Shown piece by piece: positions 34,865 to 47,044 of a stretch of 64,000 nucleotides of DNA (position 1 is its first letter; every line of letters starts with the position of its first letter). This DNA is from Reticulitermes lucifugus (Eukaryota > Arthropoda > Insecta > Blattodea > Rhinotermitidae). The notes below the pieces were generated by a model, which had not been told where the DNA came from, made no database searches, and saw only the letters and a program-made list of their open reading frames with translations. The DNA is taken from NCBI GenBank assembly GCA_026260175.1, contig JAKCWW010000853.1, positions 13,890 to 77,889 of the forward strand. Direction: 5' to 3'. Made by a program: the position numbers and the translations under genes.

Positions 34865-36350
34865 ATTTTATCATAACAGCTCTGAGAATTTCAGATTTTT
34901 TAAACGAGTTTCGTGCAGGGGAGCTCCAGACAAAGAGAAAAAGGGCAGTTTTGTGCCATAGAGAGATATCGCGATTCTTCAGTTACAGTGAGTGGTGACA
35001 TCTGCACTGTTGTAGGGGAGATTGGTTATTCGTATGAGTGGCCAGCATGGAATGTGTAAGTCATTTCATTTTTCATGCTCACATATTAAAATATTCTGCC
35101 TCTAAATATACAGATATTTTTCAGTAAGTTAAGAAAAGCTGTGTAAATATTTTATTATCCCTCTTCGACTAAAGTTGCAGTGCAGATTAGTCGCATGTTA
35201 CTTCGGCGGTCATGACCTATTAAATATCAGTGGCGAAGTACCGGGCAAAGTAATAAGGGAAAGGTAGAAAGGCATTTACTTTGCCCGGACTATTCGAAGC
35301 ATCCGTTTAGACTTCAATTTATATGTTTATATATTATGACAGTTTAGATATTCATTTGTTACTTAATCCGCCTACATTTTCAAATGGTCTGCACTTCATA
35401 TTTTCATAATTTGTACAAATATGTGAGAAAAACAAACTAAAGAAGGTTGAATGAAAATTATGTGGAAAAAACGATACAGGAAGGTGCTTTAGGATCTGAA
35501 AAACGGTGCGTCCTTGACATGCAGTATCCTGTGCAACGGGCAGGACAGATGTGAAAAGTTGGTCGCTGAAGAAACTTATAACGGTTTAGGACTCTTTTTA
35601 ATAACAAAAAAAAACAGTTCGTAGAATATTTAAAATTCCTTAACACTTTATTTTATGCTCTGACTTGCATGTGCTATTGCGGAAAAGAATGGAGCAGCAG
35701 GGAATAATTGGTTGATGGGATTTATTAGTTGGCATCCAGGTATAATTCTGCGTTTCGCAGAACCCACTTCAGTTGCCAGGTCACGGGGATTCCATCGTGA
35801 CGAATGTTTTGATCGAACCTTCTTAATAGAGTTGTGTTTATTTTGCCTTTGTCAGAAATCCTCTTTAGCCGCTTACCCCAGCGTAAAATGACAAAATGGC
35901 CTTCTTTATTCCTTATAAAATTATAAGTTTTAAGGTGTGTCGATATGCTTTTAGTAACTTGTTCTTTGAAACAGCAATACAACAGTGTAATATAGCCAAC
36001 GAAACATTTTGTACTTATTTCTTTATTGCTTAGTGTATTTAAGTTATGAACTTTGCCCGGCCTTTCATTAAATGAGCCTACTTTAAATTAAGCTGTTCTT
36101 TAATTTGGGCCAATAATTTCTTCTAAAATTGTATGTATGATAACCCAAAGTGGTTGTGCATTACAAGCCATTTGAGGTATTACTTCAGACGTGTTTAAAT
36201 AGGTGATATTGTTCACTGTTGTTGTTACATAGCTGAAGAGGTCGTTGTTATTTGAAATCAATATCTTAAATAAGATAAGAGATGGGATATCGATACTGGG
36301 TAGTACAGGAAACATACGAGTACAACGCGACAACAGGATGTTACTGTAAA
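34865..36350. other. mostly unrecognised; contains a small inverted repeat
   Basis: CCGGGCAAAGTAA (35241-35253) and its exact reverse complement (35276-35288) form a 13-bp stem. CTTTGCCCGG recurs at 36051-36060. No gene seen. Confidence 0.4.
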
Positions 36351-36356
36351 AGGAAA

Positions 36357-36655
36357 AGCAATCCCATTACAGGCCTGGACAGGCCCTTAGGGTTCCAGGA
36401 GGTTGAGGCTCCCAGATTTCTAGACAATCGGCACATGAAGGTGGTAAGGTTGTCAGCCCTACGCGCCGGCCGCCTTTACCTCCCAGGAAATACTCCTGTT
36501 ACTCATTTCTGTTAAGAGGCTGAGTCGACCCTAGGGCCATAGTTTGACCGAAAGAGTTATGTCAATTCCAATGACACCATCGGGAACCGAACCCGCGACC
36601 TTCCGGCTTGTAGAGCAGTATCTCAATCAGCTGCGCCATCGCGTGCCCACGGGCT
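36357..36655 (-). mobile_element. tRNA-derived SINE, family S2
   Basis: The minus strand begins near CACGCGATGGCGCAGCTGATTG (A-box), has GGTCGCGGGTTCGGTTCCCG (B-box), then a body with CTGACAACCTTACCACC. It ends GAACCCTAAGGGCCTGTCC, GGCCTGTAATGGGATTGC and TTTTCCTTTT. The same 3' end occurs at 4735-4790. The tRNA-like head is well preserved but continues into the SINE body, so it is not a tRNA gene. Confidence 0.8.
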
Positions 36656-36659
36656 TTAT

Positions 36660-38135
36660 TGTAGTAGGCCTGTACTGTAGCTTGGTTAGATACGCGGCCG
36701 TGTTTCCTGCTGACAAAGCTTGTTGTGTTCGTTGACATGTGTGCCAGTATTATTCGAAATAGCCTAGTTATTTTCATAATGCACGTCACCACCCCACATT
36801 CATCCACTCTCCAGTGCTGCCAATAGCTTTTCTATTCCAGTTAAGCTATGTAAATTTTAGGCCTAAATCGTAACACGACGTCAACTGCATTCAGTATTGC
36901 CTTGACACTCCTCTCTCTTTTTTATTTTGGTCGTCGCTTCTGCCTTTTGTTTGGCGAATAGGAACTGCTTCCCATTTCTATAAGAAGCCACAGAAATATA
37001 TTTGCAAGCTTGTAGAATAGAGTTACACTCCATAAACATTCTAAAGCAATAAGTGTGGACATTGCTCCATATTTTAATTCTGTGTGTCGGATCTTCATGT
37101 TTGCGACTGTAAACGTAGACGAACTGCCCTTTGTTAGTTGGTCTGTTTGTGTGTTTGTAGCGTGTAATTTATATGTGGAACAGAGAAGCACCGGTTAGGG
37201 AGACTGTGAACCATTAATCACTCCAGATAACAGAGAGGATATATAGGACATAACTCCACCCTCTGCTCCGCTCTGCATCCAACCCCGCACGACCATGGAA
37301 GTGACAGTCGTTGGAAACCAACGATGTCCTCTCATGGAACTGTATTGTGTGTTCAGTCTGCTTTGATAATTACATAAATGGCAGTCTCGGAGTTTTCGTT
37401 TACCGAAGCGATTTTGGTTGATCTTCCTGCAGATCAATTTCTTTTTTTGTCGGTTACCCATGACCATTTTCATGCAGTGACCTCCTGTCTCGCGCTCTGT
37501 TCTTGGAATTGCTCTCATTGAGCTTTGCATAAAATCTATAGAAGGTACATAAAAACTTGAATCCATCTTTCTTGTCATTCGTAGGTTATGTATTGGTGCT
37601 TGTGGGTTGGACATGTAGCAGTCATGTCGGCTATGAGTTACATATTCCCATAATATTGTAGTCCGAAATTCTCGAGAGAAGAATTAAAACGGTAGATGTA
37701 GACACAAATGTGAGGCTTAAATTAAAACGGTTTTGGAAGGAACTGGATTCGAAGGTCTTGACTGAGGGCAGGGACCGGATTTTGTGTTAATCAGCTTTCA
37801 TGTCCAATGAAAACAACATTTCTTAAGCAGCTGTGCAGCTGTGAACGTTTCAAGGTAAGAACGTGCATCAGTGGAGTTTATACACCGTCGAATGATGGGT
37901 GTCTGAATGCTTGGAGTTTTTATACGGCGTCCTCTATACGCCTTTCTAGCATAGTTTTTAGACACAGCGGAGGAACTAGGCACCTTTCACCACATACACA
38001 GGTGTAGTTATAGTCGACTAACGTGCCCTAATTATTTGTGACTCTCAACTCAAACAAATTCATATCCAAGTTTATGAATGGCTCTATAGAGCATAGTCAT
38101 CATTAAGGAGCTGATAGTGCCTCAGATAGCCAAAT
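36660..38135. other. nothing recognised
   Basis: The 139-residue minus frame (37195-37614), with QKKKLICRKINQNRFGKR and CHLCNYQSR, has no family I recognise and no splice or promoter support. I do not call it a gene. Confidence 0.35.
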
Positions 38136-38139
38136 TTTC

Positions 38140-38545
38140 CATCCTTTATGGGACCAGAATAGTAGCTCATCATCGGACGTTCTCATGAGCTAGATGAATC
38201 TCATCCACAATCTCAACTCCCGCTTTCTTTGAGATCTTTGCTGATTCTATCCTCCCATCTACGCCGATGTCCTCCAAGTAATTTCTCCCCTTCATGTTTT
38301 TCAACCAATATTTTGTATGCATTTTTCGTGTATACAATGTGTGGGAAAGCGGAAGAATCCCGACTCGGTAAGCTTGAGAGTAATCTACCCCGATTCTTTT
38401 CTTCTCTCCCGTTGGGTTTACGATACTGCGATAAGTGGGTAACTTGAGGTGGCATTTCTTCAGCATCAGATTGAATGTATTTTCCACGATGACTGGGGCA
38501 AAAACGAAAAAAGAAGATAGTAGTGGAATCTCTGCTTTTAATTAG
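38140..38545 (-). pseudogene. LINE fragment, C-terminal end of reverse-transcriptase ORF
   Basis: The minus frame ending near 38213 reads NAYKILVEKHEGEKLLGGHR and RRWEDRISKDLKESGS. Relatives read NAYRILVGKPEGKRPLGRP, RRRWEDNIKMDLREVG. The continuation EIVDEIHLAHENVR sits in another frame, and ILVP before a stop near 38148 fits the ending MNLRVP. At least one frameshift. Same family and orientation as 18160-18830. Confidence 0.7.
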
Positions 38546-38909
38546 CACACACGTTTTGTTTGTCGCTGGAAGACTCGCATCCTACAAAATGTGGGATTTA
38601 TAACCATTCAGTATTAATAACTTTTGTGAATTTCGTCTCGCTAGATCGTAAAATCAATTTGCCTGAGATGAACTCTTGACCGTATTTTTATGGCCCTAGC
38701 AGTGACTAAGATGCATAGTGTCACTGCGTCCGAGTAAGTGCTGTAACGTGCGTAGATTATTGGCAAAACTAACCTGGGAGAATTTGGGAATGAAACCATA
38801 TAAAATCTACTCTAAACACTATTAAAGTAGCAGAGAACCAGTTCGAGAAAGAACTCTTAGATCGAGATGTACTGAAATTCAATGTGAATGACAGTGATTA
38901 GATTTTATT

Positions 38910-39093
38910 CTTCTCCGAAACGTCTAGACCGGCTCTGAGACTCACCCAGTCCTCTGTTTGACGGGTACCAGAGTCTCTTTCCCCGGAAGTAAAGCTGTCG
39001 GGCCCTGAGGGTGACCACTCGCCGTCATTAGTGATGAGTTTAAGAATGCGTAAGCAATGCGTTCATGGTGTGTGTGGACAACTTTACCTTTAT
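38910..39093 (+). mobile_element. SINE family S1, 5'-truncated
   Basis: The body starts ACCGGCTCTGAGACTCACCC, then GACGGGTACCAGAGTCTCTT, GGGTGACCACTCGCC and TTCATGG. The tail is ACTTTACCTTTA. Head missing. Confidence 0.85.
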
Positions 39094-39094
39094 G

Positions 39095-41080
39095 TCACTA
39101 AATTAGAACTTGTCAAGTGTGAGATGCTCCTGGTGGAAAGACCCTTTCCATACTATGGACGAGATATCTCATTTCGATGCATCCTTAATTGCAGTAACTG
39201 ACTTTAGTAAACACAATATACTTCTCTTTACTTTTGTGATTCAAACGTTCAAATTTTATCTCCTAAATAAAAATAACATAATCCATCCAGTGGTTCTACA
39301 GAACAGACTGAGCCTAAACCTCCTCAGGTGTTCGCATGCAGTCTACGAGGTGCCAGTTCTGCTGAGCGCCCTTAGTGTAGCATGCTGTACCGTACACCAT
39401 CTTTACATATTTTGTTGGGTTTCTTCACAAGTCGCCTCCCTTCAATATGTCTTTAATTATTATCTTTGAAATAAGGTAGTCCTGCTTTCGCTAAAAATGA
39501 CACAGGCCAGCAAATTGCTGTGGACAGGTACAGATCTGAAGCACGGAGGCGACTACAAGTGTTCATATTCAGTACAGATGCTGTTGTGCTCGAGGCATGG
39601 GTTTCACTTTCAGGTCGCCGAGACTAACCTTGTATCACAGCTGGTAATTTAATAAAGTGGATAGAGATAGAAATCACTGATTTATGAGTCTGTTCTAACA
39701 AATACGACGAGCACGGGCACAGAGAAGTTTATTTCCTCTGACCATAAATTATTACTCGAGGAAAATGTAGCAAAGTAGAATACTGACCCGCTTGGCTATG
39801 ATTTCATAATCAGTTTTCCCTGCAGCCATTGTATAACAACAATGCATATGAGAACCCTTTTACCGGTATTCATAGGAAGTTATCATGATATGGGCAGTGC
39901 TTCCCTTTACACCCCCGCTGTAATGTCACATGCTTGTATGAAAGGGAGAATTTGAAAGTGGGTCATGGCGTCATATTGTGCTGCTAGATGTTGCACACGT
40001 ATGAGATGATTCCGTTCCAACCGCCACGCCCCCATCCAGCCCCACATCCACCCGGTTTTATTAAATCATACGTATTGTTCCTAAATTTTGTGTTCTATTC
40101 ATGTCCGTTTCAGCATATTTTTATTTCGGAAACTGACGCAATTTGTTATGAATTACAAACTGTATTCTGTTTTATCTGCAAGTTAACCCGCAACGCTCTT
40201 CGTACTCCCTGATGTTTGTAGCTCTATGTTGAATTTGCCTGCCTCTCTGAAATAGACACTCCCTTTTTTCTGGGATTTGAGTAGTTTGCTCCTCGCTCTT
40301 TATGAGATCTGTGTGTCAATTTTTCCCCATGTGACTTCTTTCGGTACTACTGTCGATATAATTTTAATAACTATTATTTATCAGCGTCTGAGTGTTCAAT
40401 TTTAGTTCATCATATTCAAGACGGTATTGGATTTTCGTACTGAATGTTTAAGCTTCAAAACTTAGTAGGCGACAGTTTTCTCTAGCGTGTCTAAGAGCTT
40501 CGGTGATCAGGAAACGCAGCAGTTTCTATACGCCTCCTTTGTCACCCCGTCACTGGAGTCAGAATAGAAATGAGTTCTTCTACCAATGAAGAATGGCGTT
40601 GTGAGCTTTACAATTCCTATGAAAGATTCTAGTCTTAACGGGTGTGATTCCATATCATGCCACTGGAGACTTCGATCACCATCAGCACCGCTGTAATAAC
40701 CTCAAATCTCTCAGTTTTTATAAAGTTAATTGTCAGTTAAAATATGCACAGTCATGTCAGATTTGTATATATTTTGTTCAAAATGAACGATATGCAGGAG
40801 TGTTTCAAGTAAACTTTATGGGCCTGGCTGTTCACGAGATCTGTGTTAGTACTTAGTATTTGCAACAAGAGGCGTTCAACAAGTCTGATAACATTCCCTG
40901 CAGAATATTACCTAAAACTACATTACGGCTGGTTATTTACATCCTTGCCAACGCATTTGTCACTAATCATCCTAACATTGAGCGTCATGTAGCTTGAGCT
41001 GCTGAAAACATCTTTAAATATGGCCTAAAGTAATGTCATTTTCGATTTTGTCAATGCTTTAGTTGTATAAGAAACTAGGA
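39095..41080. other. nothing recognised
   Basis: The 119-residue frame at 39110-39469 is not supported by homology that I recognise. No repeats seen. Confidence 0.4.
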
Positions 41081-41082
41081 AG

Positions 41083-41275
41083 CTCTATTTTTAGTTCCAC
41101 TGTACGTTTCGATCCTGCTACGGATCGTGATCAGGCGGCTCCGCTGTAGCCGATCAGCGAATCTGAGACAGACATTATGCACTGTAACTATTTTAATAAT
41201 TTCATGATTTATGTCATATCATCTGTGGATGATCCTTATTAGGGTAGAAGGTACAGTGGAAACTAAAAGTAAGGC
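41083..41275. mobile_element. foldback element I
   Basis: The outer ends TTTTTAGTTCCACTGTAC (left) and GTACAGTGGAAACTAAAAGT (right) are inverted repeats. Just inside the left end the minus strand reads CCGCCTGATCACGATCC-loop-GGATCGAAACGTACAG. This is again the CTGAnnA-hairpin-GAAAC layout, with one core position different (CTGATCA instead of CTGATGA). The interior of the right half lacks a matching core. Confidence 0.6.
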
Positions 41276-41279
41276 AAGG

Positions 41280-42425
41280 TTGTACAGATAGTTATGTACT
41301 TGTGTGTGAAATACAAAAGGATAATCCATTCAGATTGTTCGATTTGAGATTCATACGGAAGTTAACTTTTCACTGATACGGATTGAAAATCCTGTAAGAG
41401 TCCAGAATTGTAGATTGTTTTGTTAGTTTCTAACTGAAACTTTTCAACTGATAAACGTACCTTTTTTGCGCATTGTGTGTTTAGTTTATGCACTTTATGC
41501 TTAAGAACGCATAAATTGGCTCTCATAAAACTGTATAAAAGAGTGGGCAACTTTAATGTGTCACATGTTATACTTAGCGCAACAGTTAAACTCATTTAAT
41601 ACAGTCGTCTCGATCTTTATGTAAACGCAGAATACAAGGTAAAGTTTATGTGTGCCATTGCATATTTGACAAGACTACGCGGTGGTTTAATGATAGTTAT
41701 TAAGGAAAAAGGATGTAGAGAAGAGAGGAAAGTTCACCGCTCTGCAAGTTAGAAACTTAACATGAAAAACGCTTTAATATTTATAATGAAAACTTCAAAA
41801 GAGAAACTTAAAAAAACCGAGGCGTAGTTACGCGATGTTATAAATGAATACACTTTTATGAGGAAATACTCAAAAAGTTTTATCAAAGTGTATTTTTGTC
41901 AAGTGTTGCTGCAAGTTTCTTTTCCGTAGGCTAATGTCGCGGCATAATCTCAGTTAACGTTGATATCATGACCTGCCCTCTGTACTGTGTTTGTTCAGAT
42001 TTGATGAAACAAACACACAAGTTTCTGTCACCGAATATCGTTTCTTTTTAAAAACTACGTATCAACTGAAGAATTACAAATTAGAATAATGAAAACATTC
42101 TCATGGACGCTGATGGATTTTGAAACTCAACCATTTAGGTTCTATTTCCTTCTTTAAATCGTAAATATTATTAAATTTTAATACATACTGAGAGGCTAGT
42201 ACAGGGGATATGCTAGCCCAGGGTTTGAGGTAACTGAGTTCGTATCTCCAGATGACGTTACCAAGCCCTCTTCTTCTCCAGACGAAGCTCTTTTGTTTGG
42301 TTTGATATCATTTTCCTGTCTGTTACATCAGAAAAATGCCGTATTTTTTATAATACGCTTCTTCAGCTGTCCTCACAGAGTGCAAGCAGCCTTGTCGATC
42401 AACTTCATTCATTGAGGATATTCCA
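41280..42425. other. nothing recognised
   Basis: AT-rich; no gene. It may include the 3' end of the DNA transposon that follows. Confidence 0.35.
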
Positions 42426-42429
42426 GCAT

Positions 42430-43578
42430 TTGTAATTAGACTAGACGGTTCAAAGACAATTCCGAGCTCACATTATGGGTTTAACAAAACATTGTCCTTA
42501 ATCAGGCAATTTCAGTTTGACTGTTATCGCAGTTTTAGGAGGGGGATATCTAAGGGCCAACTGATCACATGGGTTCGGAATGTCGTCAATCATGTAGGTC
42601 TTTTCTTTTGGCATTTTCAACGCAGTCAGCTTGTACAGCTGATTTGTCATCATTATGGCATCTATAAAGCCACGAAATTATCTCTACTTTCTCTGCATAT
42701 TAGCTTGAAAGTTTTTCGACCTGCATACAGTGATATGGCGCATTACGGAAAACGACTACTCACTTTTCTGGTGGGTTGATGTATCTTTTTTTGCACTTCT
42801 CAAAATTAGAGCCGTTCATCTGGCCGTTGCAGTCGCCATTCACTGACCCTCAGTTGTAGATAACTTAGGACCCACTACGAAGCCATCTTCTGAAACAGCA
42901 TGAACGACAGCTTGTTTTCTGCGTTGTCATACGTTTAGACTTCCTTCACATAATCTGTTTGGTAACATGCCTTAACTGTCAGATTGCTATCTAACTGTGT
43001 CTTGTCTAGCTAAAAAATCGTCCCGACTTCATATTGAACTTCTTTTAATTTAAGTAACTTAACAATGCGTGGTCTCTTTATCAAAGTGGTGATCTTGTTG
43101 ATACTTCTGCCATATACATGCAGTTTTGTGTAGGATTCTTCTTACAGGCTGCTTCCTTCAACGAAACTTTATTTTCGCTTTTAATATTGGAAGAAGTTTT
43201 CTGCACGATGGAACATTTTCTTTTCATCATAGAAGTCCATTACGGTTCTTTTGACCACACAAAACATAAAATTGCCAATAATTACATCTCTTTTAGGTAT
43301 TCGAGCACTCTTCTTTTCTGGGGTGTGTAGAGGACTTCCTTCGTTCCTCTCTTTGCTCTTCCTTCTGATGTTCTTTTACCCTTGTCCCTGATAAACAACA
43401 GTACTTTGCTGTTCTTTCGTACGCAAGGCAAAAAAGTAAAATTAGACCTTTCTCTCACTGATTCGTGTTTACTGTGGTTATTCTGATGGTTTCTTACTTC
43501 CCTGGATCTACTACGAATCCTTGTACCCTTCTTCCCATTGGTCGCTGTTTGTTGGGTGTTCTGTTTATAACAAGCCAA
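42430..43578 (-). pseudogene. Tc1/mariner-superfamily (IS630-like) transposase, broken
   Basis: Reading from 43578 downward: GKRTSEGRAKRGTKEVLYTP-QKRR (after the usual helix-turn-helix region), VKRTVMDFYDEKKMFHRAEN, and LDKTQLDSNLTVKACYQTD. Next come QAVVHAVSEDGFVVGPKL, NGDCNGQMNGSNFEKC, VVVFRNAPYHCMQVEKLSS, YAEKVEIISWLYRCHN, YMIDDIPN and a final PP..C..N..IELA-like block. Canonical counterparts are YIDETWVDSNLTF.KCWQ, GDYHGQMN..NFEKW, V.DNAPYH..Q and LPPY.C.LNPIELAW. The first catalytic D survives (LDKT for IDET), but the D of DNAPYH is N-shifted (FRNAPYH). Several stops and frame changes occur. It is a DNA transposon remnant, not a host gene. Confidence 0.8.
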
Positions 43579-43579
43579 A

Positions 43580-45748
43580 AGTTAAATTTACGTACAGCTG
43601 TATAGGACAGAACAGGAAATAATACACTCACTCTGCAAACAAAAGACACAACTGCGTCTCAGCCCAGTACATTTTTAACTGGAATATACTGGTCACTGGA
43701 CATAAACATCTAGTTGCTTGAATTTCCACGCTGCAAAACCACTGTCAAGGTCAAAGCTAGTCTCGTGAGTCAACCACAATATGTAGCTCGGCTAGGAGAA
43801 AGAGGACCTATGCAAATAAGTTGATAAAACAACCTTTTAATAAACGCTATGGAGATAAAATAATAGGGGCATCCATGTAGAATTGACCCTGTATTTTGAT
43901 TCTTGAAACGAATGTTTTCTTTTTTCTGTTATTTAATTTTAAATAATATTAATTCAATGTAAAGATAGGATTTTCTTCGGAAAAGAGGGCCCTGTGATTT
44001 TTCCCACACTCTCTGAAATTTAAGGTGTGTTAAGATAAGCTTTACTACAGCATGGAAATTTTTGTAACACGAACACATATTATTGGCTGTTTATACTCCC
44101 ATTTAATTTAAACCATGCACTATCGGAATAAGTTATACAAATTTTCGTATTGTATTTTTGTCCTGCACTCATTTCCGTCCGGTTTCATATTGTCTTTTAC
44201 ACGGCAGTCTTGACGCTGTTGACGAGAACAGCTGTCTCAATTTCCCCTTCAGTGGATTAGCCTAAACAAGAACTCTAAAGAGACTGTTGACCTATACTCT
44301 GCTTCACTAATTGGGTCTCTGGTAAGGCTAGCAATAACAATGGGTTACTATTGATGTAATGTAATATTTCACTTCCTTGCGTAGTATACACTAGTACAGA
44401 ATTTCTGTACGTTAAATGTGTCGGTTATGCAACATCGAAATTTGCCACCGTCACCATATTTGTTGACATGTTTCATACGGAATTTGTGGGTTTATGATAC
44501 AGCCTCATACAAAATGGTACGTGTTTGGTGAAATTATTTATTTATTATCGCTGTTAAACTGACAATTGCATTAATATATATGCTTGTTTTCTCCAAAACG
44601 TATTATTAAACAATATTTCAGGACTACAAGAGCTGGCACTAGAGTCGATTACAACTCAGATGTTCGCCTGCTCAAAGAGTCGGTATTACTGAAGGTAGGA
44701 AATAAAATATATAGTTTCAAGTGACATTATGTTGGTACCAAGTTTCCCCAATCTAGGAATGGGAGTTACGATCTATTAAGCGAAACCGACGCACGAGCAA
44801 ACTAATTGTAATTTTAATATGAAGATGGACTGAATTTTAGTTTGTTGAGGATTATTTTGATGCAACCTACACCTGTCGGTTCTTGTAAGGTTATAAGGCG
44901 AATATGAACGTAATAATTCTGTAACCTTTTTCCTTCTGATGTCAACTACTGAAAAAGAGTTTGAAGCCAAAGTCAATAGAGTTTGATATTTAATGCACTT
45001 TATCACGTACATTGTTAAATTTATATAGAGAAAAGCTCCGAAAATAGTGCTAAAATGTTACGTCTATTCCATAATTGGTTCTTGAATGTGGGAATCAGGA
45101 TCTTGTTGAAGGTAAAGCGCGGAGAACAGAAGTTGCAGAAATGAGAGCATTTACAGAATACAACCTACTAGCTACACGAACAGTGTTCTGAATATAGTGT
45201 TACCCAGACAATTACCGCAGAAAGTGGCGAGATTAGCAGGAATGCCTTAGAACACAATACCGGGTGTGTGTACGAAGTATTAAGCAAAGGCGCTAGAATG
45301 TGAGATGTCGTGAATACTTCTTACGAGGATGGTACAATCGAATAGGCACAAAAATTAAATATACTGACACTGATACTAACAATACTGAACCTCCTAAAGT
45401 TCCAGTGGTAAGTGTAGAGTGAAATGGGCAATGATGCCCCACTTTTTATTCTGACAGAGTTTTACAGTTATGTATAGCAACAGAAGTTATATCTGGGTGT
45501 GTAATAAGTAGAGTAGGGTCTCTGCTACAGAACGGTCACTTCCTTTATAGGAAATTTAAATTCGTTTACTGAAGGCAATAACAATTATGATGGTATGCAA
45601 GAGGTCATCTTTGGCCTATGCGTGGTGAAAGATGCGCCACATATAATGCAATACAAACTAATAAATTTGTACTAAACAAAATTGTAATCAAATAAAATAA
45701 TCTATGTTTTGTATCACTTTGAGACTCCTTCTTACTTCTTTGTAGATT
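43580..45748. other. nothing recognised
   Basis: More than 2 kb of AT-rich DNA without a gene or element that I recognise. It may contain the 5' end of the transposon at 42430-43578. Confidence 0.4.
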
Positions 45749-45750
45749 TC

Positions 45751-46130
45751 TTACATTTTTTTAAGATTCTGAGAACGGTTGTTACGTCCAAAATCGATGC
45801 AGCGTTTGGAGCAAATTGTGCAGTTTTCATGCAGCCACTTTTCACAGACTGAGCATTTTATCCAGTCGCATTCTTCTTTTGTTACACAACAGTATTCCTT
45901 ACATTCTCTACAGCAGTCACTGTCCCCATTTTTATCAGAATTTCTCGAGTTCGGATTGTGAACCATTTTCTTGAAATTGTTCTTCATATGTTTGGCTTTT
46001 AGTGACTTCTTCTGGATGACTGGCGAACTAATGAGAACTTCTCCATGGAGACTTCTCGTTACCCTTGATGGCCCTGAGTTTGATAGTTTTGGTGGAGGGG
46101 AAAATTCCAGGAGACATTTGGTTGGCGTTT
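45751..46130 (-). pseudogene. pogo/Tigger-like (Jerky/DDE_1) transposase C-terminus with zinc finger
   Basis: An open frame of about 126 codons has no start in family position. It reads KTPTKCLLEFSPPPKLSNSG, PSRVTRSLHGEVLISSPVIQ, KKSLKAKHMKNNFKK, then a cysteine-rich end. That end is CCRECKEYCC...CDWIKCSVCEKWLHENCT...CSKRC, then GRNNRSQNLKKM and stop. Intact transposases of this group in insects often end with EVLTSSP and then a PHD-like C4HC3-type finger (DWIQC..C..W.HE.C). The catalytic domain is not visible upstream, so this is a 3' fragment. The finger residues look intact. Confidence 0.65.
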
Positions 46131-46134
46131 TTTA

Positions 46135-46895
46135 CTGAGGAACCTGGATGGATGTTTATGGATGGACGGATGCAGGAGTGAAGGCGCGCCATTTTAATAC
46201 GTTCTTTAACACGTAACAGGGGTGAATAAAATATATTATAGTAGGTAGGCAACAATTTGTAGTCTTTCATTATCATATCAATGAAAATGCAGGACATAAT
46301 TTGATATATGAACATACGTCAACCAAGCGAGTTAAAATATCAGTGGAGCATCTTCACCCATGTTTCAGTGTGGCGACTGTACCCGAATGTGGAGCAAAGA
46401 TACCCAGGCTGATCACGTGACTATGGCGTGGCTTGCGAAAGTTTGTAACGGTATAAAACAGTACAGAAAAGTCCACTATTTCTTCACGCAAACTGTTGGT
46501 AAAATTACTGTATGCGTAAACAAACAGAAAATTATTAAAAATAGCTCCCTGAAATATATAGGGTTACAAATCACGTTACCTATTTCACAAAACAATGTCA
46601 GGGCGTTGAGACAAACACAGAAGCTGTGACTTGCACAGTCCCAGACTCACCACTGGAAGACCTTCTAGCTGCGTAGTAAGTGCAGCTTCCTAGAGCTGAG
46701 GTTTCGAAGTAATTGATGGTTGGGCATCATTGGCCAGTGGCGCAAATTTGCCCATTTTCCCCTATTTACCAGCTGCTGCAACACCAAAGAATTCTGCAAT
46801 ATTCCGCACGTGTTTCGTATGATTCTCGCAGTAAACATAGATGCTTTCACTAAACACCCTTTGTGTTCTCTGTGAAACAGGAACAGGCAAACTTG
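46135..46895. other. nothing recognised
   Basis: Flank of the transposase fragment. No further catalytic motif found on the minus strand. Confidence 0.35.
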
Positions 46896-46899
46896 TGTC

Positions 46900-47040
46900 T
46901 GAACTCCTTGAAGGAATATGGAGGGGGTAGAGGTACAGCTGCAGCTGCAGCCATTCTGAACTTTCAGACTAGATAGTGGTGCGTGATCAGCTTCATGCCC
47001 TAGTACGTATTGGTCCAGCCCGTAGCGAGTATGCTGTCTC
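46900..47040 (-). mobile_element. very old SINE S1 copy
   Basis: The order TTGAAGGAATATGGAGG, GTAGAGGTACAGCTGCAGC, CATTCTGAACTTTC, AGACTAGATAGTGG and GATCAGCTTCATGCCCTAG follows minus-strand S1 (CATGAAGG.., GTAGAG.TATAGCTC, ATTCTTAACCTC, ACTAGATGG, GGTCAGCTTCA.GCCC). Head region uncertain. Confidence 0.5.
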
Positions 47041-47044
47041 ATTT

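Noticed and set aside
36560-36655. Possible functional tRNA gene on the minus strand
   Set aside because: Good A- and B-boxes but no proper anticodon arm or 3' acceptor pairing, and it continues into the S2 SINE body.
37195-37614. 139-codon minus-strand open frame with a few Cys and Lys/Arg-rich segments
   Set aside because: A zinc-binding domain was considered, but the cysteine spacing fits none I know.
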